DNA from: Streptomyces cinnamoneus
GTDB taxonomy: Bacteria > Actinomycetota > Actinomycetes > Streptomycetales > Streptomycetaceae
Reading direction: 5' to 3'
Assembly: GCF_002939475.1 (NCBI RefSeq)
Contig: NZ_PKFQ01000001.1
Span: 5,577,001-5,641,000 of the forward strand
DNA: 64,000 nt
The position numbers and the translations under genes were made by a program. Each line of letters begins with the position of its first letter. Position 1 is the first letter of the stretch. The notes below the pieces were generated by a model, which made no database searches, was not told the origin of the DNA, and worked only from the letters and a program-made list of their open reading frames with translations. Shown one piece after another: positions 56,781 to 64,000 of this stretch.

Positions 56781-57354
56781 GACTCTGCTCCTCCCCGTTA
56801 CGGATGATCACTATTTCAGACAGTCGTGCGAGGCGGCGAATGGGAGGAATGCCATGAACAACCCCGTTCCCCGGGGTGATTGCGCCAGGGGAGCCGGGGC
56901 CTCGCGTGACCGAAGCCGTCGCCTCACCCTGGAGTCCGACGCTGCTGGAACTGGCGTATCTTCGCGGCGGCCGCGCCGACCGGCCTTCGGACGCCGTAGG
57001 GCGAAAACAGGACATCTTTCCCACCCTCGGCGGGCTCTCCCGGGCCGACCGCCCGGCCTTCGCCCGCAGATCGGGGTGGCGGCGCCCGTCGGCCGCGGCA
57101 TGTCCGCGAGGGGGCAGAAATCCGGCCAACCACCTGGAATCCGGCTGCAAAGCGGTTGCCGTCCCACGAGGGCGCATGCCTATCGTACGGACGGGGCTGA
57201 TCGCCTGAACTGCGGCCCTGAGCTGGTGTCATGGCCATCGCGCACCGTCGGCGGGCCGTCGCGCCCCACCGCTTCCCCGCCCGCCGGAGACCGGCCGCGC
57301 CGGGGCGCCGGGAAGGTGCGTCCGGCAGGACGACGCGGCACATGAGGGGGGAAC
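56781..57354. other. Spacer between the Rhs gene and the NRPS operon
   Basis: About 570 bases separating divergent transcription units. Reading frames here have poor codon bias and no family content. An ATG at 56854 with GGGAGGAA before it opens a frame to 57345 that is Arg/Pro-rich and probably chance. Promoters for both sides must lie here, but I could not identify them. Confidence 0.45.
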
Positions 57355-57672
57355 ATGTCGCTCGTCGCGCCGATCCCGGGCGCCGCCGGGGCCGTCGCCG
57401 GGCGCGGCGGCCCCGCCGCGCACCCGGGCCCGCGGCCCCGGGGCTGCGTCAACCGTGCGCTCCTCGCCGGCATCGTGCGGGGGAGCGCGGAGCCGGGAGT
57501 GCCGGTCCGCCCGGCCGCCGGGGGCGGTCCTCCCCCTCGCGACACCCCGCGCCACGGACGCCGGGCGGAGCGCCGGCGCACCGGCAGGCGAGGCGCGCGG
57601 GCGGCGGCCCGGCCGCCCGCGGAGGGCCCGCACCCCACCAACCGGCAGCACCAGGAGCACCGCAGCCCATGA
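57355..57672 (+). CDS. 105-residue ORF coupled to the MFS exporter
   Basis: ATG at 57355 follows GAGGGGGGAA at 1-2 bases, and the TGA stop overlaps the exporter ATG as ATGA. The protein (MSLVAPIPGAAGAVAGRGG, then Pro/Arg-rich) has no recognisable domain. The first 60 codons keep high GC in third position, later ones less so. It may be a small leader gene or a remnant. Confidence 0.35.
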   Translation: MSLVAPIPGAAGAVAGRGGPAAHPGPRPRGCVNRALLAGIVRGSAEPGVPVRPAAGGGPPPRDTPRHGRRAERRRTGRRGARAAARPPAEGPHPTNRQHQEHRSP

Positions 57673-58943
57673 AGACGAGCACGACGCCCGCACAGCCGGC
57701 GACCGGTGGGAAGTACCGGCAGTTCCTGCCCCTCGTACAGACCGCCACCCTGATCGAGTGGACCGGGACGGGACTGTTCCTCGCCGTCTCGACGATCTAC
57801 TTCGTGAAGGTCGCCCACCTCAGCACGGCGTCCGTCGGCACCGGGCTGACGATCGGCGGGGCCGTGGCCATAGCGGTCTCCGTGCCGCTCGCCAGGCTGG
57901 CCGGGCGCCTCGGGCCCAAACCCCTGCTGATCGGCGTCATGCTGCTCCGCGCCCTGGCCACCGTCGGTTACCTGTGGGTGGACGGGTGGTGGAGCTTCCT
58001 CCTCGTCGTCTCCGCGATCGCCGTCACCGAGCAGTCCTCGCCGCCGCTGGTGCAGTCCTACGTCGGCGCCCGGACGCCGGAGGACCTGCGCGCCAGGGTC
58101 ATGGCCGTCCAGCGCACCGTCGTCAACCTCGGCATCAGCCTGGGCGGCCTGATCGCCGGCGCGGCCCTGGGCGCCGGCGACGCGGACGCCTTCCGCCCCC
58201 TGCTGATCGGCGGCGCCGTCGCCTATCTGGCCGTCGCCGCCGTGTTCGCCACCGCCCCCCGGGAGGAGGGCGGCGCGGTCGCGGAGGGCACCTCCGTGGC
58301 CGAGCTCCTGGGGGACCGGCGGCTGCTGGGGTTCACGGCGTACAACGCGCTGGTCTCCTTGTGGATGCCGGTGCTCAACGTGGCGTTCCCCCTGTGGCTC
58401 GTCACCGCCACCGACGTGCCCGAGCGGTACGTCGGAGTGCTCTACGCCGTCAACACCGTGCTGTGCATCGCGCTCCAGTACCCCCTCAACCGCTGCTACC
58501 GCACCACGCGACGCGCCTGGCTGTCCTACGCCGGCGCCGCGGTGCTCCTCGGCGGCGGGGCCCTGGCCTTCGCCGCGGCGCCGCGCTTCGGCTGGCAGGG
58601 CGCCCTCGTGGTGCTGGGCGGCGCGGTCGTCCTGCTGACCTTCGCCGAACTCCTGCAAGTGGGCGCGTCGTGGACGCTGTCCTTCGACCTGGCCCCCCAG
58701 GAGGCGCGCAGCGCCTATCTGGTGCTGTTCAACACCAGCCGCACCATCGCCAACCGGGTCGCCGGACCCGTCCTGATGACCGGAGTGGTGCTCGCCCTCG
58801 GCACCGCCGGCTGGATGGCGTTCGCGGGCGTCATGCTGCTGGGCGCCCTCGTGCCGTTCGTGATGCTGCGCCGCATCCCCACCGCCCCCGCCACGGCGCC
58901 GGACACGCCCGCGTCGCGCCCCAAGGCCCGCACCGCCGACTGA
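57669..58943 (+). CDS. MFS transporter of the NRPS operon
   Basis: A 424-residue major facilitator protein with about 12 membrane segments (LFLAVSTIYFVKVAHLS, IGGAVAIAVSVPLARLAGRL with the loop 2-3 Gly/Arg pattern, GALVVLGGAVVLLTFAELL). Probably exports the peptide made by the downstream enzymes, or gives self-resistance. ATG at 57669; AGGAG lies 11-12 bases upstream, a little far, which fits coupling to the preceding ORF. Confidence 0.85.
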   Translation: MKTSTTPAQPATGGKYRQFLPLVQTATLIEWTGTGLFLAVSTIYFVKVAHLSTASVGTGLTIGGAVAIAVSVPLARLAGRLGPKPLLIGVMLLRALATVGYLWVDGWWSFLLVVSAIAVTEQSSPPLVQSYVGARTPEDLRARVMAVQRTVVNLGISLGGLIAGAALGAGDADAFRPLLIGGAVAYLAVAAVFATAPREEGGAVAEGTSVAELLGDRRLLGFTAYNALVSLWMPVLNVAFPLWLVTATDVPERYVGVLYAVNTVLCIALQYPLNRCYRTTRRAWLSYAGAAVLLGGGALAFAAAPRFGWQGALVVLGGAVVLLTFAELLQVGASWTLSFDLAPQEARSAYLVLFNTSRTIANRVAGPVLMTGVVLALGTAGWMAFAGVMLLGALVPFVMLRRIPTAPATAPDTPASRPKARTAD

Positions 58944-58994
58944 CGCCCGGCGTTCCCCGTCCGACGACCCGACGCCCATCAAGGAGGCAAGCCG

Positions 58995-59078
58995 ATGTTT
59001 CCCCTCGACGTCGCCGTCACCGACCGGATCCACGCCCACCCCGAGGCCGCCGGCCTCGGCTCCCGACTCCCGCTGTAG
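58995..59078 (+). CDS. 27-codon ORF in the NRPS operon
   Basis: ATG at 58995 with a perfect AAGGAGG at 7 bases; TAG at 59076-59078, followed 10 bases later by the methyltransferase ATG. The peptide starts MFPLDVAVTDRIHAHPEAA and ends SRLPL. The spacing on both sides and strong initiation signal indicate it is translated. I do not recognise it. Options: a small protein partner of the NRPS, a ribosomally made precursor peptide, or a coupling leader for the methyltransferase. Confidence 0.6.
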   Translation: MFPLDVAVTDRIHAHPEAAGLGSRLPL

Positions 59079-59088
59079 AGGTGCCGCG

Positions 59089-59904
59089 ATGACGATCGAC
59101 CGGAACATCCAGGAGATAAACCGCACGATGTGGTCGTACGGCGAGTACCGCCACGTCGCCGACCTGCTGCGACCGGGCGCCGCCGACCTCGTCGAGCGGC
59201 TCGCGCCGGGCCCCGGCACCCGCCACCTCGACGTCGCCACCGGGAACGGCAACGTCGCGCTGCTGTCGGCTCTGCGCGGCGCCGTCGTGGACGGGCTGGA
59301 CCTGACCGACGAGTTCTTCCCCGACGCCCGCACCCGCTTCGACCAGGCGGGCGTCACCGTGGACCTGCACCGGGGCGACGCCCAGGAGCTGCCCTTCCCC
59401 GACGCCTCCTTCGACCTGGTGACGTCCACCTACGGGGTGCAGTTCGCCCCCGACCACACCGCGGCCGCCGGCGAGATGGCCAGGGTGCTGTGCCCCGGCG
59501 GACGCGTCGGGATGTGCAACTGGACGGCACGCAGCTGGACCGCCCACTTCCAGGCCGTCCTGTCCTCCTACTTCCCCTCGGCGGCCGGACACCAGGGACA
59601 GCCGATGCTGTGGGGCGACCCCGACTACCTCACCGAACTGTTCGGCCCGGGGTGCGCCGTCACCGCCGAACGCCGCGAACTGTTCTACGCGTTCCCCTCG
59701 GCGGACGACCTCATATCCTTCTTCGCCACGTGCTTCGGCCCGTTCATCGCCGCCAAGAACACCATCGCGCCTCCCTCCCGTTGGAAGGAACTGCGGGCCG
59801 AGCTGGTCGAGATGACCGAGCAGTTCCACACTACCGACGAGCGCGGCACCGGAGTGCCCGTCGAATACCTCCTGGCCGTCGTGGAGACGAGGGGGGACCG
59901 GTGA
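59089..59904 (+). CDS. SAM-dependent methyltransferase of the NRPS operon
   Basis: A 271-residue class I methyltransferase (Methyltransf_11/25 type). SAM motif I is TRHLDVATGNGNVALL; post-I is VDGLDLTDEFF; motif II region is FDLVTSTYGVQFAPDH; motif III is VLCPGGRVGMCNW. It likely N- or O-methylates a building block or the finished peptide. ATG at 59089 follows AGAGGTG; the stop overlaps the NRPS start as GTGA. Confidence 0.87.
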   Translation: MTIDRNIQEINRTMWSYGEYRHVADLLRPGAADLVERLAPGPGTRHLDVATGNGNVALLSALRGAVVDGLDLTDEFFPDARTRFDQAGVTVDLHRGDAQELPFPDASFDLVTSTYGVQFAPDHTAAAGEMARVLCPGGRVGMCNWTARSWTAHFQAVLSSYFPSAAGHQGQPMLWGDPDYLTELFGPGCAVTAERRELFYAFPSADDLISFFATCFGPFIAAKNTIAPPSRWKELRAELVEMTEQFHTTDERGTGVPVEYLLAVVETRGDR

Positions 59905-62900
59905 CCGGCCTGCCCGCGCACTACCCGCCGCTGCCCCTGGCCGAAGGGGCCCGGGAGAAGGCCCTCATGGCCGCCCTCGCGCGCAGCGAGCCGTACCCGA
60001 CGCAGGACGGCGTCCACGCCCACGTCCAACGGCACGCCGCCGCCCACCCCGACCGCGTCGCCATCGAGGACGGCCCCCACACCGTCACCTACGCGGCCCT
60101 GGCCGACCGCATGCGGCGCGCCGCCACGGGGCTGGCCGCGGCCGGCGCCGGCGCCGGCCGCGTCGTCGCGGTCGGCGGCCGCCGGGGCGCCGACGTCGTC
60201 ACCGCCTTCCTCGCCCTCGAACTGCTCGGCGCCGTCTACCTCCCGGTCGACACCACCTGGCCCGCCGACCGCGTCCGGTCCGTCCTCGCCGACAGCGGCG
60301 CCGCCCTGCTCGTCACCACTGGACCACCCGAGGACCACGAGAGCCTGACCAAGGGCGCCACGGCCGCCGGCACCCCCGCCGTCCCCCTGCCGCTCACCGG
60401 CGATCCGTACACCCGCACGACACCGCCCGCACCCGACGAGATCCGCTACGTCCTCTACACCTCCGGCTCGACGGGCCGCCCCAAGGGAGCCGTCATCGAG
60501 CACCGGGGCATGCTCAACCACCTGTGGGCCAAGGTCGACGACCTCGGCCTGACCGAGGACGACCGGCTGGCCCAGACCGCACCGCTGAGCTTCGACATCT
60601 CCGTGTGGCAGATGCTCGCGCCCCTGCTGCCCGGCGGCCGCGTGCAGATCTACGACGACGCGCAGGCCCAGGAGGGCGCGGCCCTCCTCCACACGGCACT
60701 GCGGTCGCGCACCACGGTGCTGGAGACCGTGCCCACCCTGATCCGCTTCCTGCTGGACGCCCACGACGCCGACGGAACCCGGCCCGACGCGCTGCGCTGG
60801 ATGATCGCCACCGGTGAGGAACTGCCCCCCGCCCTCGCCCGGCGCTGGACCGCCACCTTCCCCGGCACGGCCCTGCTCAACGCCTACGGCCCCACCGAAT
60901 GCTCCGACGACGTCACCCACGCCGTGCTCACCAGCCCGGACCCCGACGTGCGGCACCTGCCGATCGGCGGGCCGATCGGCAACGCCGTCCTGTACGTCCT
61001 GCGGGAGGAGGACGGCCGCTGGCAGGCGTGCGCGCACGGCGAGACGGGCGAGCTGTTCGTCGGCGGAGTCGTCGTGGGCCGCGGCTACCTGGGCGACCCG
61101 GAGCGCACCGCCCGCGCCTTCTTCGCCGACCCCTTCACCGGCGGCGCCGGACGGCTGTACCGCACCGGCGACGCCGTGCGCGTCCTGCCCGGCGAGCAGC
61201 TGGAGTACACGGGCCGGATCGACCGGCAGGTGAAGATCGGCGGAGTCCGCATGGAACTCGCCGAGATCGAGGCGGTCCTCGCCGCGCACCCCCAGGTGGC
61301 CGCCTGCGCGGTCACCGTCCGCACCCCCGCCCCGGACGGCGCCCTCGTGGCCCGCGAGAGCGCCCACACCGCCGACGCCGCCCCGCCGCCCCGGCTCGTC
61401 GCCTACGTCACCTCCCCGGAGGGCGAGGCCGCCTCGGAGGACGCCCTGCGCGCGTACGTGGCCGAGCGGCTCCCCGCGGCGATGGTGCCGCACACCGTCG
61501 TCACCCTCCCGCGGCTGCCCCTCACCAGGAACGGCAAGACGGACCACCGGGCCCTGCCCGACCCCCCGCCCCGGCGGCGGCCCCGGAGCCGCCCCTTCGC
61601 GGCACCCCGGGGCGAGGCCGAGACCCGCGTCGCCCAGGAGGTCGCCGACGTCCTGGGCACCGGCCCGGTCGGCCGCGACGACTCCTTCCTGGAACTGGGC
61701 GGCGACTCGCTCCAGGCCATGCGGCTGCTGGCGCGGCTGCGCCGGGCCGGCTCGACCGCGAGCCTGCGCGACGTGCTGCGCGACGGCAGCCCGGCCGCGC
61801 TGGCCGCCCACGGATGGCGTGAGCCGGACGCCGCCGGCACCCCGGCGCGGCAAACCCTCCCGCCCGGCCCCCGCACCCGGCCCCTCACCCCCCAGCAGGC
61901 CGGCGTCTACTTCCACTGGCGGCTCGACCCCGACAGCCCGTACTACAGCTACCAGGGCTCACTGGAGCTGGACGGACCGCTGGACCCGCCGCGCCTGGCC
62001 CGCGCCTGGCAGCTCCTCCTCGGCGAGAACCCGCAGTTGCTCGCACGGTTCACCGAGGGCGCCGAGGGCGACGACGGCGCCGACGTGCTCCACCACTACC
62101 CCCACTGGGACGTGCCCCTGCCGTCGCACGCCCGCAAGGCCACCGCGGAGGAGTACCGCCGCCACGCGGCGGCCGAAGCCGGCCGCCCCTTCGACCTGAC
62201 GTGCGAACCCGCCCTCAGGGCGGAGCTGTTCGAGCTGCCCGGCGGGCAGCACCGGCTGCTGGTCACCATGCACGAGTTGCTCCTGGACGGCTGGGGGGCC
62301 ACCGTGCTCTTCCAGCGGCTCGCGGAGCTGTACGCGACGCGCCCCCAGGGCCCCGACCCCGAGCGGGCCACCCGCTACGACCGTTACCTGGAGCACCAAC
62401 GGCGGCTGCTGGACACCGAGGAGGTCGCCGAGGCGGGACGCTACTGGAGCCGCCGGCTCGCCGGCGAGCTGCCCGTGCTGGAACTGGCCCGCAAGCAGCG
62501 GCCGGCCACCCCCGGCTACCACGGCGCGACCGTCGAGGCGGTCCTCGACGCGGACCTGACGCGGCGCCTGAACGAGACCGCCCTGGCCGCCTCCGCCACG
62601 GCCTTCGTCCCGCTGCTGGCCGCCTACGCGCTGGCGCTCGGTTACTACGGCGACGCGGAGGAGGTGATCGTGGGGGCGCCCATGGCCGGGCGCGAGCGAC
62701 CGGAGGCGGCGGACGTACCGGCCTTCACGCTGGCCATGCTGCCGCTGCGCCTGCGGATGGACCCGGACGTCCCGCTGGCCGAGTTCACGGCGCAGGTGCG
62801 CGAGACCGTCCACGACGCCTACGCCGCCGCCGACCACCCCTTCGGCTGGACGCTGCGGCGACTGCCCGCGGCCACCCGCAGCTCCGCCGCGACGCCCGTC

Positions 62901-63206
62901 TTCCAGACGATGCTCAACATGCTGCCCTACCCGGCGCGCGAGACCACGGCGGCCGGCGTCGGATTCCGCTTCGTCGAACTGGACACCGGCTACACCAAGT
63001 ACGACTGCGCGCTGTACGTCCAGCCGCACGGCACCGACCGGTTGCTCCTCCAGTACGCCTACCAGCGGGAACTGCTGGAGGCACAGGCGGCACGGGACGT
63101 CCTGGCCTCCACCCTGACCGCCCTGCGCGCCCTCACCGACCCGGCACGCGCCACGGGCACCACCATCCGTTCCCTCGACCTGCTGCCTGGAGGCGAGCAC
63201 TCATGA
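59901..63206 (+). CDS. Nonribosomal peptide synthetase, A-PCP-C
   Basis: 1101 residues. Adenylation domain to about 545: YVLYTSGSTGRPKGAVIEH (A3), SFDISVWQM (A4, D232), NAYGPTECSDDV (A5), LYRTGDAVRVL (A7), NGKTDHRALP (A10). Carrier protein with Ser603 in LELGGDSLQAMRL. Condensation domain to the end, with the His motif read as H791-E-L-L-L-D-G: the second, catalytic His of HHxxxDG is Glu. The pocket residues I read are D-I-W-E-I-T-A-D-D; I cannot assign the amino acid. The module starts with A, so it loads the first residue, and the C-terminal C domain should join it to the next protein's residue. Confidence 0.9.
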   Translation: MTGLPAHYPPLPLAEGAREKALMAALARSEPYPTQDGVHAHVQRHAAAHPDRVAIEDGPHTVTYAALADRMRRAATGLAAAGAGAGRVVAVGGRRGADVVTAFLALELLGAVYLPVDTTWPADRVRSVLADSGAALLVTTGPPEDHESLTKGATAAGTPAVPLPLTGDPYTRTTPPAPDEIRYVLYTSGSTGRPKGAVIEHRGMLNHLWAKVDDLGLTEDDRLAQTAPLSFDISVWQMLAPLLPGGRVQIYDDAQAQEGAALLHTALRSRTTVLETVPTLIRFLLDAHDADGTRPDALRWMIATGEELPPALARRWTATFPGTALLNAYGPTECSDDVTHAVLTSPDPDVRHLPIGGPIGNAVLYVLREEDGRWQACAHGETGELFVGGVVVGRGYLGDPERTARAFFADPFTGGAGRLYRTGDAVRVLPGEQLEYTGRIDRQVKIGGVRMELAEIEAVLAAHPQVAACAVTVRTPAPDGALVARESAHTADAAPPPRLVAYVTSPEGEAASEDALRAYVAERLPAAMVPHTVVTLPRLPLTRNGKTDHRALPDPPPRRRPRSRPFAAPRGEAETRVAQEVADVLGTGPVGRDDSFLELGGDSLQAMRLLARLRRAGSTASLRDVLRDGSPAALAAHGWREPDAAGTPARQTLPPGPRTRPLTPQQAGVYFHWRLDPDSPYYSYQGSLELDGPLDPPRLARAWQLLLGENPQLLARFTEGAEGDDGADVLHHYPHWDVPLPSHARKATAEEYRRHAAAEAGRPFDLTCEPALRAELFELPGGQHRLLVTMHELLLDGWGATVLFQRLAELYATRPQGPDPERATRYDRYLEHQRRLLDTEEVAEAGRYWSRRLAGELPVLELARKQRPATPGYHGATVEAVLDADLTRRLNETALAASATAFVPLLAAYALALGYYGDAEEVIVGAPMAGRERPEAADVPAFTLAMLPLRLRMDPDVPLAEFTAQVRETVHDAYAAADHPFGWTLRRLPAATRSSAATPVFQTMLNMLPYPARETTAAGVGFRFVELDTGYTKYDCALYVQPHGTDRLLLQYAYQRELLEAQAARDVLASTLTALRALTDPARATGTTIRSLDLLPGGEHS

Positions 63207-64000
63207 CCGCACCCACCCTCCTGGACCGCTTCGCCCGGCAGGTGGCGGACCACCCCGACGCCGTCGCCCTGCGCCACACCGGCACCTCCCTCACCTACCG
63301 CGAACTGGACGAGTGGGCCGGGCGGCTGGCCGCCCGGCTCGCGGCCAAGGGCACCGGACCCGGCTCCCTCGTCGCCCTGGCGGCCGACCGCGGACCCGCC
63401 GCTGTCGCCGGAGTGCTCGCCGTCCTCAAGACCGGCGCCGCCTACCTGGGACTGGACCCGGCGACCCCCGTGCGGCGCCAGCGGCGCATGATCGAGGAGG
63501 CCGGGCCGCACGTCGTCCTGGCCGAACCGGGTCTCGACCGGTTCCCCACCCTCGACGTGCCCCGCGTCCGCCTCGTCCCCCTCACCGAGGGACCGCTACA
63601 CCCCGGCCCCGCCCGGGAGCCGGACGAGGACGACCTCTTCCACATCGTCTACACCTCCGGAACCACCGGAAACCCCAAGGGCGTGCGGATCAGCCGCCGT
63701 TCGGTCCGCAACCGGCTGGAGTGGATGTGGCGGGACCACCCCTTCACCGAGGGCGCGGTCCTGGCCGTCCAGAAGTCCGTGGCCTTGGTCGCCTCCCCCT
63801 GGGAGCTGCTGGGCGGCCTGCTCCAGGGCGTCCCCTCGGTGGTCCTCGGCAGCGACGAGGTGCTCGACCCGGCGCTGTTCGCCGCCGCCGTCGCCCGGGA
63901 GGCGATCACCCACCTGTACGTGACGCCCCAGCTGCTCGCCGGACTGTTGGAGGAGAGCGCCGCCCTCGCCGGCGGCCACCAGCCGGTGCTGGTCACCAGC
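63203..64000 (+). CDS. Second NRPS, adenylation domain, runs off the right edge
   Basis: 266 codons visible. The N-terminal part of an adenylation domain: LLDRFARQVADHPDAVALRH, LTYRELDEWAGRLAARL, FHIVYTSGTTGNPKGVRI (A3). At A4 the sequence is KSVALVASPWELLGGLL, aligning with the FVDSVWE type; the position that normally holds the Asp binding the alpha-amino group is Val196, followed by Ala197. This suggests a substrate without an ordinary alpha-amino group, such as a beta-amino or non-amino acid. ATG at 63203 overlaps the preceding stop as ATGA. Confidence 0.88.
   Translation, partial: MTAPTLLDRFARQVADHPDAVALRHTGTSLTYRELDEWAGRLAARLAAKGTGPGSLVALAADRGPAAVAGVLAVLKTGAAYLGLDPATPVRRQRRMIEEAGPHVVLAEPGLDRFPTLDVPRVRLVPLTEGPLHPGPAREPDEDDLFHIVYTSGTTGNPKGVRISRRSVRNRLEWMWRDHPFTEGAVLAVQKSVALVASPWELLGGLLQGVPSVVLGSDEVLDPALFAAAVAREAITHLYVTPQLLAGLLEESAALAGGHQPVLVTS

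Noticed and set aside
54177..56807. 876-codon plus-strand frame opposite the Rhs gene
   Set aside because: Antisense shadow of the Rhs repeats created by GC-rich codon bias; content is low-complexity and unlike any protein family.
56854..57345. Plus-strand ORF with a fair ribosome site between Rhs and the NRPS operon
   Set aside because: Codon third positions are not biased and the product is Arg/Pro-rich without any domain.
59901..61100. Prediction of the amino acid loaded by the first NRPS
   Set aside because: I can read a pocket of D-I-W-E-I-T-A-D-D but do not know a secure match, so no substrate is named.

Overview
The window is very GC-rich, its codons almost always end in G or C, GTG starts are frequent, and its gene families (glgX/treY/treZ, an APS-reductase cys cluster, Rhs proteins with a WXG100-like N-terminus, SAV2148-type proteins) are those of a Streptomyces or a close relative. 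It reads as chromosomal arm-to-core sequence: mostly ordinary metabolism and regulation up to about 48.7 kb, then accessory DNA to the right edge.

1-10 kb: trehalose/glycogen genes on the minus strand (glgX, treY and, at the left edge, partial treZ), split by a GNAT gene, a dihydrolipoyl dehydrogenase and a divergent LysR regulator. 9-15 kb: a SAV2148-type HEPN protein, a DEDDh exonuclease, an APH-like kinase, a LysE exporter and a divergent NmrA-type/MarR pair with three phased palindromes between them. 14.6-24 kb: one long minus-strand sulfur assimilation cluster: Cys leader peptide, sulfite reductase, a small zinc-ribbon protein, APS reductase, APS kinase, sulfate adenylyltransferase (cysD, cysN), an Ssu-type ABC transporter and a sirohydrochlorin chelatase. 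Most junctions overlap by 4-14 bases, so translation is coupled. 24-38.8 kb: a GAF regulator, YihY protein, RsgA, Ada-AlkA fusion plus Ogt, PP2C-like and anti-sigma-like regulators, a DUF2637 protein, an iron-box-controlled FhuF-like protein, a GntR regulator and a TPR-like protein; two related palindromic elements sit flush against stop codons here. 38.9-48.7 kb: purine catabolism (PucR regulator, three-subunit xanthine dehydrogenase, NCS2 permease, XdhC maturation factor), then MgtC with a leader ORF.

48.7-56.8 kb is the most interesting part: a polymorphic toxin locus on the minus strand. A 1610-residue Rhs protein with a WXG100-like N-terminus is followed by a small DUF6193-like candidate immunity gene. 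Next come a 5' fragment of an O-methyltransferase gene, an orphan Rhs core-plus-tip without a start codon, a second candidate immunity gene, and the intact methyltransferase. The methyltransferase 5' region, with its iron box, is present twice as a perfect 232-bp direct repeat 1648 bp apart. The two tips and two immunity proteins are homologous but diverged. The layout looks like unequal recombination between two alleles of the locus, leaving a silent spare tip that could be swapped back in.

57.4-64 kb: a plus-strand nonribosomal peptide operon running off the right edge: a doubtful 105-codon ORF, an MFS exporter, a 27-codon ORF, a SAM methyltransferase, an A-PCP-C NRPS whose condensation motif reads HExxxDG, and a second NRPS whose adenylation domain lacks the usual amino-binding Asp. 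No rRNA, tRNA, CRISPR array or complete insertion sequence was seen.
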